This document shows, in pieces, positions 8,690 to 17,570 of a stretch of DNA of 64,000 nt. The notes below the pieces were generated by a model. The model did no database searches, was not told the origin of the DNA, and worked only from the letters and a program-made list of their open reading frames with translations. Made by a program: the position numbers and the translations under genes. Source of the stretch: Flavobacteriaceae bacterium (lineage in GTDB: Bacteria > Bacteroidota > Bacteroidia > Flavobacteriales > Flavobacteriaceae); the NCBI GenBank assembly GCA_003443635.1, contig CP031964.1:838321-902320 (forward strand), given 5' to 3'. Every line of letters begins with the position of its first letter. Position 1 is the first letter of the stretch.

Positions 8690-9667
8690 ATGAAGACAAT
8701 TCAGTTTAGGGAAGCAGTTTGTGAGGCCATGAGTGAAGAGATGCGAAGAGATGAGAGTATTTTTTTAATGGGAGAAGAAGTTGCAGAGTATAATGGTGCT
8801 TATAAAGCTTCAAAAGGGATGTTGGATGAGTTTGGCCCTAAACGAGTGATTGATACTCCTATTGCCGAACTTGGTTTTGCTGGGATAGCTGTAGGATCTA
8901 CAATGACGGGAAATAGACCTATTGTTGAATTTATGACTTTTAATTTTTCATTGGTAGGAATCGATCAAATTATAAATAATGCAGCAAAGATCAGACAAAT
9001 GTCTGGCGGGCAATTTAAATGTCCAATAGTATTTAGAGGGCCTACAGCTTCTGCAGGACAGCTAGCTGCAACACACTCGCAAGCATTTGAGAGTTGGTTT
9101 GCTAATACACCAGGACTTAAAGTTGTGGTGCCATCAAATGTATATGATGCTAAAGGTTTATTAAAATCTGCAATACGTGATGACGATCCGGTAATTTTTA
9201 TGGAGAGTGAGCAAATGTATGGAGATAAAGGAGAAGTGCCAGAAGGAGAGTATGTGATACCAATTGGTGTTGCAGATGTAAAACGTGAAGGTACTGATGT
9301 AACTATTGCTTCTTTCGGTAAGATTATAAAAGAAGCATATAAAGCAGCAGATGAACTGGAAAAAGAAGGTATTTCTTGTGAAATTATAGATTTGCGTACA
9401 GTCCGCCCAATGGATCATGATGCCATTTTAAATTCAGTTAAAAAGACTAATCGATTGGTAATTTTAGAAGAAGCATGGCCATTTGGTAATGTAGCTACAG
9501 AAATTACTTATCAGGTACAAGCACAAGCTTTTGATTATTTGGATGCGCCAATAGTAAAAATTAATACAGCAGATACTCCAGCTCCATTCTCACCAGTATT
9601 ACTTGCAGAGTGGTTGCCAAACAGTAATGATGTGATAAAAGCTGTAAAAAAAGTAATGTATAAATAA
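8690..9667 (+). CDS. pdhB: Pyruvate dehydrogenase E1 component, beta subunit
   Basis: E1 is the thiamine-diphosphate-dependent component that decarboxylates pyruvate and acetylates lipoyl-E2. The 325-residue beta subunit begins MKTIQFREAVCEAMSEEMRR. GEEVAEYNGAYKASKGM carries the Glu that activates the thiazolium, and RVIDTPIAELGFAGIAVGS is the conserved dimer segment. IVFRGPTASAGQLAATHSQ favours pyruvate over branched-chain E1 beta. The C-terminal transketolase-like domain includes EEAWPFGNVATEI. The alpha subunit gene is not adjacent; the next gene on the same strand is a DUF5686 protein after a terminator. Confidence 0.95.
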   Translation: MKTIQFREAVCEAMSEEMRRDESIFLMGEEVAEYNGAYKASKGMLDEFGPKRVIDTPIAELGFAGIAVGSTMTGNRPIVEFMTFNFSLVGIDQIINNAAKIRQMSGGQFKCPIVFRGPTASAGQLAATHSQAFESWFANTPGLKVVVPSNVYDAKGLLKSAIRDDDPVIFMESEQMYGDKGEVPEGEYVIPIGVADVKREGTDVTIASFGKIIKEAYKAADELEKEGISCEIIDLRTVRPMDHDAILNSVKKTNRLVILEEAWPFGNVATEITYQVQAQAFDYLDAPIVKINTADTPAPFSPVLLAEWLPNSNDVIKAVKKVMYK

Positions 9668-9686
9668 AAAATAATTTTTTACGTTA

Positions 9687-9722
9687 TAAAAACTTCATCA
9701 CTATGTCGATGAAGTTTTTTTA
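9687..9722 (+). terminator. Rho-independent terminator after pdhB
   Basis: AACTTCATC (9691-9699) pairs with GATGAAGTT (9708-9716) around an 8-base loop. Flanking A and T runs extend the stem, and a T-run reaches 9722. Confidence 0.85.
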
Positions 9723-9821
9723 TGAATTTATAATATGTCAAAATCTAAGGATTATTAGTGAGAACACTAAAATTATTTATTAAATCTAAATTGTGGCATG
9801 TAAAATGATAAGTGTATATAG

Positions 9822-12326
9822 ATGAAATATAAATTACTCTATTTATTTATTTTAATAACCGGCATCACTTTTTCGCAAACAAAAATTAGCGGACATGTAT
9901 TTGATGAAAATAATGAACCTGTTGCTTTTGCAAATGTTATATTTAAAGGCTCTATTATAGGGACTACAACCAATGAAAATGGTAGGTTTTATTTAGAATC
10001 TGATAAAAACTGGAAAGAGGTGAAAATTTCTTTTGTAGGATATCAAACTTTAGAAGTTGCTCTTGAAAAAAGGATAAGTTATGATTTGAAATTCACACTT
10101 AAGGAAGATGTTGCACAGTTAAATCAAGTTGTTATTGTATCTGGAAAACAGCCTAAAAAAAATAATCCAGCAATAGATATCTTGCGAAAGATTTGGGCGA
10201 ATAAGCGTAAAAACGGACTAAAGCAGTTTAAACAATATCAATACGATAAATATGAAAAAGTAGAATTTGACCTGAATACTATTGATAGTGCTTTAATAAA
10301 AAGCCGTTTGTTTAGAGGAATGGAGTTTGTATTCGATCAAGTTGATACTTCTAGTGTTACAGGAAAAACATATTTGCCGATGTTTATTAATGAAGCAGCT
10401 TCGGAAGTTTTTGGAGACAATATACTTAATAAAGAAAAGGAAGTCATAAAAGGAAATAAAAATTCTGGATTTAGTGATGATCAAATTATTATTGATTTTG
10501 TTGATGACCTGTATGCAGATTTTAATGTTTATGACAATTATTTAAAGTTTTTCGATAAGAGTTTTGTAAGTCCATTATCTCGTACAGGGATTAATACTTA
10601 TAATTATGTGCTTTCAGATAGTACTTATATTGATGATAAATGGTGCTATAATATTATTTACTATCCGCGACGAAAAAACGAGTTGACGTTTAAAGGCGAT
10701 TTTTGGGTTAACGATTCTACATATGCTATAAAAGAAATTAATTTACAGGCTACAAAAAGCGCAAACATAAACTGGGTTAAAGAGATTTATATAGAGCAGG
10801 AATACGAAGTTTTAAACGATTCACTGTTTTTAATAAAACGAGATTATATGCTTTCGGATTTTGCATTAAGTAAAAAAGAAAAATCTCGAGGAATCTATGG
10901 TAAACGAACTACGCTATATGATAATTATCAATTTGATAAAGAATTAGAAAACCCTAAGTTTTATGACAAGGTAGTTTATGAATACGATAAAGATGTATAT
11001 CATAGAGGTGATGAATTTTGGGAAGCAAATAGATTAGAGAAGTTGAATAATGATGAGAAAGGGGTTTATAAGATGTTAGATACCTTGAAAACGGTAAAAA
11101 AGTTTAAACGTCTTTATAACTTAGGAAGTATTTTAGCATCCGGATATATCGAATTTCCTTCTTTAAATTTAGATTATGGTCCTATTTTTTCTACCGTTGG
11201 ATTTAATGAAGTTGAAGGGTTTCGTTTAAGAGCTGGGGCACGAACTTATTTTGGAAGCAACGATTTATGGCGTTTAGAAGGGTTTACAGCTTATGGTTTT
11301 AGAGATAATAAATTTAAATACGGAATTTCAGGAAAATGGCTGCTCGATAAAAAGAGCAGGCTTATTATTTCTGGAGGTAATCGTCGAGATGTAGAGCAGA
11401 TAGGAGCAAGTTTAACAACATCTACAGATGTTTTAGGGCGTAATTTAGCATCTTCATCTATTGTGAGTACAGGTGCTAACGATAGATTAACAAATATAAA
11501 CTTATCTACATTAGCTATAGAAGCAGAGCCATTTCGGAATTTTATTGTGAGGTTGGGAGGAAGTTATAGAACTTTAGAATCTGCATCACCTACTTTTAGT
11601 TTAGATTATAATGACCCAGATTCTCCAACAGGAATTTCTTCTGAGGTAAAGCAATATGAAACCTCATTATCACTTTTTTATTTTCCAGGAAGGAAGACCA
11701 CAGGTTTTGGAGTAGAACGATTAGATGCAAATGATGGTTTTTCAAGATTATTTGCACAAGTTAGTCGTGGCGATAAAAGCATATTAAATAGTGATTTTGA
11801 TTTTACAAAAGTTCAGTTTTCATATACTCAACCTTGGCAGCTAGGTGGTTTTGGACGCTTAACTTCATCTTTAGAAGCAGGTAAGACCTTTGGAGAAGTG
11901 CCTTTAGGGTTGTTAAGTGTTGTACCAGGAAATCAATCTTTATTTTCTATATATAATACGTTCTCACAACTCGATTTTTATGAGTTTGTAACAGATACTT
12001 ATACATCACTACATTTAGAGCATAATTTTAACGGACGCTTATTTTCTAGGATTCCATTTTTACGAAAATTAAACCTGAGAGAAATAGTTAGTATTCGTGG
12101 AGTATGGGGAGAACTTTCGGATGAAAATATTGCATTAAGTACAACAAGTAACCCTAATAGTATTCTTTTACAGGCACCAGATGACGAAATTTATTGGGAA
12201 TATAGTTTAGGAGTAGGTAATATTTTTAAAATCTTTAGGTTAGATTTTAATTTTAGAGGAAATTATCTTGATAATCCAGGAGCTAGACGATTTGGTGTTA
12301 CAGGTACTTTTGGGTTCCATTTCTAA
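9822..12326 (+). CDS. DUF5686 outer-membrane protein with CarboxypepD_reg-like domain
   Basis: An 834-residue exported protein. The signal peptide ends in GITFSQ (about residue 19). Residues 21-105 form a beta-sandwich of the carboxypeptidase regulatory type (KISGHVFDENNEPVAFANVI, then GRFYLES). The rest matches the DUF5686 pattern: a soluble alpha-beta part up to about residue 430, followed by aromatic-rich alternating strands such as GPIFSTVGFNEVEGFRLRAG. The chain ends in a terminal Phe (GVTGTFGFHF), as in beta-barrel outer-membrane proteins. The function is unknown; a surface or barrel role is inferred from the topology. The gene follows pdhB, a pairing seen in related genomes, but a terminator separates them. 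Confidence 0.85.
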   Translation: MKYKLLYLFILITGITFSQTKISGHVFDENNEPVAFANVIFKGSIIGTTTNENGRFYLESDKNWKEVKISFVGYQTLEVALEKRISYDLKFTLKEDVAQLNQVVIVSGKQPKKNNPAIDILRKIWANKRKNGLKQFKQYQYDKYEKVEFDLNTIDSALIKSRLFRGMEFVFDQVDTSSVTGKTYLPMFINEAASEVFGDNILNKEKEVIKGNKNSGFSDDQIIIDFVDDLYADFNVYDNYLKFFDKSFVSPLSRTGINTYNYVLSDSTYIDDKWCYNIIYYPRRKNELTFKGDFWVNDSTYAIKEINLQATKSANINWVKEIYIEQEYEVLNDSLFLIKRDYMLSDFALSKKEKSRGIYGKRTTLYDNYQFDKELENPKFYDKVVYEYDKDVYHRGDEFWEANRLEKLNNDEKGVYKMLDTLKTVKKFKRLYNLGSILASGYIEFPSLNLDYGPIFSTVGFNEVEGFRLRAGARTYFGSNDLWRLEGFTAYGFRDNKFKYGISGKWLLDKKSRLIISGGNRRDVEQIGASLTTSTDVLGRNLASSSIVSTGANDRLTNINLSTLAIEAEPFRNFIVRLGGSYRTLESASPTFSLDYNDPDSPTGISSEVKQYETSLSLFYFPGRKTTGFGVERLDANDGFSRLFAQVSRGDKSILNSDFDFTKVQFSYTQPWQLGGFGRLTSSLEAGKTFGEVPLGLLSVVPGNQSLFSIYNTFSQLDFYEFVTDTYTSLHLEHNFNGRLFSRIPFLRKLNLREIVSIRGVWGELSDENIALSTTSNPNSILLQAPDDEIYWEYSLGVGNIFKIFRLDFNFRGNYLDNPGARRFGVTGTFGFHF

Positions 12327-12346
12327 CGTCTCTTAAAAAAAGAAAA

Positions 12347-12967
12347 TCATTTAGCTTTTTCTATAAAAATTTTCAATTGATTTTGAATTTCTTCAAATCT
12401 TATGTGCCCAAATTTATGATACAAAACCTCGTGATTATCATTAAACAAGATCATACTAGGCGTACCTTTTAATTGATTTAAAGTAAACGTCATTGAGATA
12501 ACTTCTAAATTATTCAAATAATTTGCTACATGATCTTTAAAAAGTGATTTATCTGAATCTGAAAATGAATCGTAATTGAGATTTATAGAGCAAACATGAT
12601 GTACTGCGTTTTTAATATCGGCATCATTCTCTATTTTTTTATCCATCGCAATAGGGAAATCTATTGAAAAAGGATAGGTGTCAAACCCTTCTTGCTGTAA
12701 CGCTTTTTTTGTGTGCCCTATAACTTCATTTTTTTCAATTAATAAGTGAGTATTTTCAGTAGTATTATAGTTAAAATCTTCAAAAGCAGTAGAGAGACCT
12801 AAAAAAGAAATATCCTTATTAAATTCTTTATAGAGTTTATTTACTAACGGAATACCATATAAAAAGCAACCAGGACAGTTTACTTGAAATACAAAAAGGA
12901 AGTTTAGTTTTCTTAATTCAAAACTTCCTTTAAGTAGTTCGTTATAATGTAATGCTAATTTTTGCAT
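12347..12967 (-). CDS. Thioredoxin-fold protein with CPGC motif
   Basis: A 206-residue protein without a signal peptide. FLFVFQVNCPGCFLYGIPLV places a redox-type CxxC at Cys31 and Cys34 after a strand, as in thioredoxin-fold proteins. LKGTPSMILFNDNHEVLYHKFG near the C-terminus carries the cis-Pro (GTPS) and the final strand pair. The middle (about 60-130) is a longer insertion than in thioredoxin, more like TlpA/peroxiredoxin relatives. Its start codon directly abuts the stop of the isochorismatase-like gene, so translation is probably coupled. Disulfide reductase or peroxide functions are both possible; none is shown. Confidence 0.75.
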   Translation of the reverse strand: MQKLALHYNELLKGSFELRKLNFLFVFQVNCPGCFLYGIPLVNKLYKEFNKDISFLGLSTAFEDFNYNTTENTHLLIEKNEVIGHTKKALQQEGFDTYPFSIDFPIAMDKKIENDADIKNAVHHVCSINLNYDSFSDSDKSLFKDHVANYLNNLEVISMTFTLNQLKGTPSMILFNDNHEVLYHKFGHIRFEEIQNQLKIFIEKAK

Positions 12968-13540
12968 TTATATTGAAGCTATTAATTCTTCACTATTCAT
13001 AATTTCTGCAAACTCTTCTCTAAGATTTGCTAAAGTAGTATTATGAATAATGTCTGCACTATACACTTCACCATTAACACCAATTCTGTCGAATGTAGCA
13101 GTAGCATCAGAAATTAAAATGGTTTCAAAACCAAAATTCCCTGCCATTCTGGTTGTTGTAGAGATACAATGGTTCGTAGTTAACCCGACAATTACTAATG
13201 TAGATATATTTTGAGTTTCTAGCTGTGATTTTAAATCGGTACCAATAAACGCACTATTTACATTTTTTATAATCAGTGGCTCGTCGTTTATTGGTTTTAG
13301 ATCTTCTTTCATTTCATGCCCTGGATGCGTATGATGCAATAAAGATTTTGGATCTTGAGAACTATGGATAATATGAAAAACAGGGAGTTTTAAAGCTCTC
13401 CACGTATCAAGAATGTCTTTAGATTTTTTTTCAGCATCTTTATTATTTCTGTTACCACCCCAATATGCTTCGTCATCAAAACCCTTTTGCATATCTATAA
13501 GTAGGAGTGCTGGATTTTTATCTTTTAAATTCATATTCAT
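12968..13540 (-). CDS. Isochorismatase-fold cysteine hydrolase
   Basis: A 190-residue cytosolic hydrolase. The family triad is visible: Asp16 in ALLLIDMQKGF, Lys92 in IIKNVNSAF, and the nucleophile Cys125 in TTNHCIST. Such enzymes cleave amides or enol ethers (nicotinamide, isochorismate, N-carbamoyl compounds), and the exact substrate cannot be read from the sequence. No siderophore or NAD genes are adjacent. Either of two Met codons (1 or 3) could start it. A REP-like hairpin sits between it and the upstream M1 peptidase gene. Confidence 0.85.
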   Translation of the reverse strand: MNMNLKDKNPALLLIDMQKGFDDEAYWGGNRNNKDAEKKSKDILDTWRALKLPVFHIIHSSQDPKSLLHHTHPGHEMKEDLKPINDEPLIIKNVNSAFIGTDLKSQLETQNISTLVIVGLTTNHCISTTTRMAGNFGFETILISDATATFDRIGVNGEVYSADIIHNTTLANLREEFAEIMNSEELIASI

Positions 13541-13541
13541 T

Positions 13542-13567
13542 TTTCCACGAAAGTGGAAGTCTCTTTA
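13542..13567 (-). repeat. REP-like hairpin, copy 2
   Basis: Minus strand AGAGACTTCCACTTTCGTGGAAA has complementary arms TTCCAC/GTGGAA. It matches the element at 5677-5702 in the AGAGA lead, the central TTTCG and its position before a start codon. The arm changes are compensated (CCG/CGG versus CCAC/GTGG), so the hairpin is conserved. It overlaps the last codon of the M1 peptidase gene. Confidence 0.6.
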
Positions 13568-15796
13568 ATTTTTATCTTTAAACTGATCAAACTGTGATTT
13601 TGTTTCAACTTTAGGAAACGAATTGTTATTCATATCTGTATCTGCAAATTCAAAATTAGGGTCTAAGTTTACTTCTTTAACCTGTTTTGCTTTTATAAAT
13701 GTTTTCTTGATCTCATTTTCATTTAATCTCCAAATTGTAGCTGGTAATCTATCAATTTCTTTAGTACCGTCCGTGTAAATCCACTCAATAGTAACAGGCA
13801 TTACAAGCCCTCCAACATTTTTAATAGTAAGTTCATAAATGTTCTTATCTAATAACTGTTTGCGTAATTCGGTATTATCAATTCGAGATAAAAATTGCCC
13901 ATAACTTGCATCAGAAGCATTGTTCATGGTAATTACTTCAGGACCGCTAGAAAAATCTTTAGCCTTATTTCCTGAATTTTCTTCAGAAGCTTTAACGGCT
14001 ACACTTTCTGTTTTGTCTTCAATATTCACTTCTTTTTTTACAGTAAACCATTTTACATTAGCTAATTCAATATCAACATGGTCTGTTGTAAAAAACCAAC
14101 CTCTAAAAAACCAATCTAAATCTACAGCAGTAGCATCTTCTAATGTTCTGAATAAATCTGCCGGATTCGGGTGTTTGTATTTCCAACGGTTTGCATATTC
14201 TTTAAATGCCTGATCAAATAATTCTTTCCCAACAATTGAATTTCTCAGCATTTGCAACCCTACAGTTGGTTTTTGATAAAAATTAGCACCTATTCGGAAT
14301 AAACTTTCACTATCCGAAGAGGTCATTATTGGTCGCATAATATCAGTATCACCACCCATATAAGGCACGATGCTTTTTGGTGTTGTATGATTAAAATCAG
14401 GATATTTCTCTGCTACTGTTCTTTGATGTAAAAAGGTGTTTAATCCTTCGTCCATCCACATCCACTGACGTTCGTCAGAACTCACAATCATAGGAAACCA
14501 ATTGTGACCCACTTCGTGAATAATAGTTCCTATCATTCCTGCTTTAGCATTGTTAGACATTTTTCCGTTTGTAGCACGCCCTCCGTTAAAACTAATCATA
14601 GGAAACTCCATCCCGATATTAGAAGTATTTACAGAAATAGCTACAGGGTAAGGATAATCAAAAGTAGATTCAGAATATACCTCTAAAGCAGCAGCAACTG
14701 CTTTTGTAGATTCTTCAGACCATACTGGTAAGCCTTCTTTTGGATAAAAAGACATCGCCATAACTGTACTTTCTGATAATTTTACCGCTTGTGCATCCCA
14801 AATAAACTTACGAGACGATGCAAATGCAAAATCTCTTACGTTAGTGGCGTTAAACTTCCAGGTTTTTGTTTTCGTAGTTTTTTTCTTTTCGTTTGCTTTA
14901 GCTTCTTCAGGAGTTACAATTAACACAGGCTTATCATACGAAGTGCGTGCCTTATTCATACGTTTTATTTGTTCTTTGGTAAGCACAGCATTACTGTTTT
15001 GCAATGCTCCAGTTGAGGCTACAATATGATCTTCAGGAACCGTAATCTCTACATTGTAATCTCCAAACTCTAAAGCAAATTCACCTAACTTTTGAAACTG
15101 TTTATTTTGCCATCCCTCTGTATCTGTATAGGCTGCCATTCGTGGAAACCAATGCGCTATTAAATATACGGTATTATCATCTTCTGGGAAATACTCATAG
15201 CCTTCTCTGGATAACCTAAACAAACTTCTATCAGTAATATGGTAAGACCAATCAATAGAAAAAGAGATAGATTCACCAGATTTTAAGGGCGATTTTAATT
15301 GCAGTTTCATCATGGTATTATTCACTAAAGAAGTGATGCTTTCTCCCGAAGCGTCTTTTACAGATTTAATGGTATATCCAGCAGGAAAATCGATTGCTCG
15401 TGTTAAAATTTGCATATGTCTGGTATCCATACCATCTCTAATACCTCCCAAAGTTTCGCTAAATCCTTCGTTTTCTTTACGATTAACATTTTGATCTAAC
15501 TGAATCCATAAGTAACTCAAATCATCAGGAGAATTATTGTAATAGGCAATAGTTTCTGTACCTGTAAGGATATTATTTTTTTCATCTAAACTGGCTTTAA
15601 TCGTGTAATCTGCACGTTGTTGCCAATAATCTTTTCCTGGGGCACCACTGGCAGAGCGATAGCTGTTAACAGGCGTAATCATATTATCTATAGGTTCGAA
15701 CTTGCCTTGCCAAGATTTTTTTTGAGCGCTGAGGTTTGAAGATAAAAACAGTGATAGAAATAAAAATAAAATAAGTCTCATGATCGTATTAGTCAA
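13565..15796 (-). CDS. Exported M1-family metallopeptidase (743 aa)
   Basis: A zinc aminopeptidase of the M1/gluzincin class, exported by the signal peptide LILFLFLSLFLSSNLSAQ. The zinc motif HEVGH lies near residues 425-429 (IIHEVGHNWFP), and the third ligand Glu is in WMWMDEGLNTFL. The GMEF-type exopeptidase motif is present as IGMEFPMISFNGG about 30 residues before the zinc site. The N-terminal beta-rich domain contains LSYLWIQLDQNVNR. The long C-terminal part (about 600-743) is beta-rich and ends with a Lys/Asp-rich tail; no sorting domain is recognised. It probably degrades peptides in the periplasm or at the surface. It is first in a three-gene minus-strand run. Confidence 0.9.
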   Translation of the reverse strand: MTNTIMRLILFLFLSLFLSSNLSAQKKSWQGKFEPIDNMITPVNSYRSASGAPGKDYWQQRADYTIKASLDEKNNILTGTETIAYYNNSPDDLSYLWIQLDQNVNRKENEGFSETLGGIRDGMDTRHMQILTRAIDFPAGYTIKSVKDASGESITSLVNNTMMKLQLKSPLKSGESISFSIDWSYHITDRSLFRLSREGYEYFPEDDNTVYLIAHWFPRMAAYTDTEGWQNKQFQKLGEFALEFGDYNVEITVPEDHIVASTGALQNSNAVLTKEQIKRMNKARTSYDKPVLIVTPEEAKANEKKKTTKTKTWKFNATNVRDFAFASSRKFIWDAQAVKLSESTVMAMSFYPKEGLPVWSEESTKAVAAALEVYSESTFDYPYPVAISVNTSNIGMEFPMISFNGGRATNGKMSNNAKAGMIGTIIHEVGHNWFPMIVSSDERQWMWMDEGLNTFLHQRTVAEKYPDFNHTTPKSIVPYMGGDTDIMRPIMTSSDSESLFRIGANFYQKPTVGLQMLRNSIVGKELFDQAFKEYANRWKYKHPNPADLFRTLEDATAVDLDWFFRGWFFTTDHVDIELANVKWFTVKKEVNIEDKTESVAVKASEENSGNKAKDFSSGPEVITMNNASDASYGQFLSRIDNTELRKQLLDKNIYELTIKNVGGLVMPVTIEWIYTDGTKEIDRLPATIWRLNENEIKKTFIKAKQVKEVNLDPNFEFADTDMNNNSFPKVETKSQFDQFKDKN

Positions 15797-15960
15797 TTAA
15801 AAATTAAGAGGCTACAAGATACTAAAATTCATATTAGAGAAAGTTATTTTAACAGTTAGAGAAATAATAAATTATATGAAAAACTGAAGAGTTCTTTTAA
15901 TGTGATTGTATTATGATTAGTTGCTCTTTGTAGTCAAAATAGGAAAGAGGAAGTGGTCTT

Positions 15961-16035
15961 AAGGGAATTCGGAGAATTTTCGAATTAAATATTTATAAGA
16001 CTCTAGCAATTGCTTATAAACGTTGCTAACCACTG
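15961..16035 (-). repeat. Cassette-boundary repeat A
   Basis: On the minus strand GGTTAGCAACGTTTATAAGC (16031-16012) is followed by AATTGC and an AT-rich spacer. The 9-mer GTTAGCAAC (16030-16022) recurs exactly at 16903-16895, and degenerate forms occur at 16406-16399 and 17536-17529. These flank each of three small genes. This is the downstream end of the array. Confidence 0.5.
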
Positions 16036-16051
16036 TTTTAATTTTCTTTCT

Positions 16052-16393
16052 TTATTTCCTGAATGAGCTATATCCAATTATACTCCATATAATAAATAAT
16101 CCAAATAAACCTATCCCTGCATAACCAAAAAATACACTAAACAAAAGTATTAGGCTAAATATTAGAGCTATAATTGTTACACTTTTTTTGGTTTTTCCAA
16201 TAGACTTAGATTTTTTATTATGAATTAACTGATTTAAAAAGATTTCATCAGATTTTTTTAAATAATACTGAATTTGAGATTCTTCTAGACCTTCCTCTTT
16301 TAGCCTTTTTCTTATTTCGTTTGATGCAAAACCTTTTTCTCTCAATGAAATACTATAATCTAATTTGTTCATTTCACTAATGTTTGTAGTCAT
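16052..16393 (-). CDS. Small membrane protein with N-terminal helical domain, unknown function
   Basis: A 113-residue protein that I do not recognise. Residues 10-50 are charged and helical (YSISLREKGFASNEIRKRLK, then EEGLEESQIQYYLKKSDE), resembling a small helix-turn-helix or a repeat of the kind found at the N-terminus of some Bacteroidota membrane proteins. Residues 70-90 and 92-109 form two membrane helices with a Gly-rich turn. The start codon sits directly against repeat B. Another ATG seven codons in is possible. It is one of three small minus-strand genes in the repeat-delimited array and has no functional link to its neighbours. Confidence 0.6.
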   Translation of the reverse strand: MTTNISEMNKLDYSISLREKGFASNEIRKRLKEEGLEESQIQYYLKKSDEIFLNQLIHNKKSKSIGKTKKSVTIIALIFSLILLFSVFFGYAGIGLFGLFIIWSIIGYSSFRK

Positions 16394-16396
16394 GCA

Positions 16397-16412
16397 TTGT
16401 TGTAACCAGTTT
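16397..16412 (-). repeat. Cassette-boundary repeat B
   Basis: Minus-strand ACTGGTTACAACAATG is a degenerate version of the boundary motif (compare GGTTAGCAACGT in A and TGTTAGCAACAA in C). It fills almost the entire 21-nt gap between the GNAT stop and the small membrane protein start. Confidence 0.4.
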
Positions 16413-16414
16413 TT

Positions 16415-16870
16415 TTATTTAAAATGCATTTTCATTCCTTCATGAGTTGAATTAAACCCTATATCTTCATAGAATTTAATTGCTTTCGGTCGCTTTTTAT
16501 CAGTCGTTAATTGTAGTAAATGGGCATTCCGTTCTTTTGCTCTGTCAATTGCCCATTCAAACATTGTCTTTCCAATTCCAAGTCCTCTTTTGTCTTTTCT
16601 GATTCTTACCGCTTCTATTTGTGCTCGAATTCCGCCACGATAAGTCAGATATTGAATAAATGACAATTGCATAGTGCCTATAATTTCAGAATTTTTGTTT
16701 TCTACAACAATTAATTCCTGATTTTGGTCAGAATCTATATTTTCGAATGCGACAAGATATTCAATCGGCAAAGGTATTTGATAATTTTCTCTTGTTTTTC
16801 CGAGTTCATCATCTGCAATCATTTCTACAATTTTGGCAATATCGTTTTTGGTTGCTTTTCTAAATTTCAT
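16415..16870 (-). CDS. GNAT-family N-acetyltransferase
   Basis: A 151-residue acetyl-CoA-dependent transferase. It begins MKFRKATKNDIAKIVEMIAD, the usual first strand and helix. Residues around 94-106 give the acetyl-CoA pyrophosphate loop (RKDKRGLGIGKTM, the R/Q-x-x-G-x-G/A motif). AIKFYEDIGFNSTHEGMKM is the typical C-terminal strand-helix ending. The substrate is unknown; related proteins act on antibiotics, amino acids or proteins. The gene lies between repeats B and C. GNAT genes are frequent cargo of mobile cassettes, which fits the setting. Confidence 0.88.
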   Translation of the reverse strand: MKFRKATKNDIAKIVEMIADDELGKTRENYQIPLPIEYLVAFENIDSDQNQELIVVENKNSEIIGTMQLSFIQYLTYRGGIRAQIEAVRIRKDKRGLGIGKTMFEWAIDRAKERNAHLLQLTTDKKRPKAIKFYEDIGFNSTHEGMKMHFK

Positions 16871-16890
16871 TTCCCAGTTCGTTTTTTCGA

Positions 16891-17030
16891 GCTTGTTGCT
16901 AACAGTCTTGGTGAGTAGTAGCAGATTTCTACTGATGAATTTTTCAGTTTTGCACTGACCTTTGTTTTATGTTTTTATCTTCATTTTATCAATTAAACCG
17001 CTATTACTTATTGCCGTGTTAAGTACTTTT
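16891..17030 (-). repeat. Cassette-boundary repeat C-D with internal hairpins
   Basis: Reading the minus strand: CGGCAATAAGTAATAGCGG (17016-16998), then about 90 nt, then ACTGTTAGCAACAAGC (16906-16891). The space between holds two short inverted repeats on the plus strand: AGTAG/CTACT near 16917-16930 and TCAGT/ACTGA near 16949-16964. This is the longest boundary unit and combines both motif types seen separately elsewhere in the array. Confidence 0.5.
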
Positions 17031-17039
17031 TTTACTCAG

Positions 17040-17507
17040 CTACCAATATTCAAAAATTCTAGATATTTTTCCTTTTTCAAACTCAAAAAGAGTCACTTGT
17101 GACTCTTCTTCCTCAATTTCTTCTCCCTTTTTTATTATATAGATTCTTTCAACGACGACGACATTGAGTCCAATAATTTTATTTTGTATTTTAATACCCG
17201 TGATTTCTCCATTATATGCTCCATTTTTTTGATTTCGAACATAGCCATTGTACAAATCTTCCCGAGTATAAATTCCTCCATATTTTGGATGAATATAGGT
17301 AAATTTGTCAGTAAAAATTTCAAAAATCCTATCGATATCTTTTATTGTTGAGTTCGCCTGAAATGTTTTAAGGTTTAAGTCGTAATATTTTTTGACTACA
17401 ATTTCTAATGAATCTTTATGAGCTTCAGTAACATCCTGTGCTATAATTTGATTCGTAGTGAAAAGAATTAGAACAATAGAAATAAATATTTTTAAATGTA
17501 TTTTCAT
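17040..17507 (-). CDS. Secreted SnoaL/NTF2-like protein
   Basis: I start this gene at ATG 17507, giving MKIHLKIFISIVLILFTTNQ and a normal signal peptide; the longer frame (17573) would place 22 unlikely residues before it. The mature part of about 130 residues shows the NTF2-like pattern: helix-rich start (KDSLEIVVKKYYDLNLKTFQ), FTDKFTYIHPKYGGIYTRED, then strands ending in ESQVTLFEFEKGKISRIFEY. NTF2-fold proteins bind or convert small ligands; no role is assigned. It is the first minus-strand gene of the cassette-like array. Confidence 0.7.
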   Translation of the reverse strand: MKIHLKIFISIVLILFTTNQIIAQDVTEAHKDSLEIVVKKYYDLNLKTFQANSTIKDIDRIFEIFTDKFTYIHPKYGGIYTREDLYNGYVRNQKNGAYNGEITGIKIQNKIIGLNVVVVERIYIIKKGEEIEEEESQVTLFEFEKGKISRIFEYW

Positions 17508-17528
17508 AATTGACTTTGTTTCCTGTGA

Positions 17529-17570
17529 GTTGTACCTAAGTAAGGATATGTTTACTGGTGTATATACACC
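17529..17570 (-). repeat. Cassette-boundary repeat E and adjoining 14-bp palindrome
   Basis: Minus-strand GGTACAAC (17536-17529) is the most degenerate boundary motif. Beside it GGTGTATATACACC (17557-17570) is a perfect 14-bp palindrome. Together they mark the upstream end of the three-gene array. Confidence 0.35.

Noticed and set aside
13920..14213. 97-codon plus-strand frame inside the M1 peptidase gene
   Set aside because: Shadow of a well-supported gene, with no promoter or plausible product.
15961..17030. True integron attC sites
   Set aside because: The RYYYAAC/GTTRRRY core pairs are not evident and no intI gene is in the window, so I call only cassette-like repeats.
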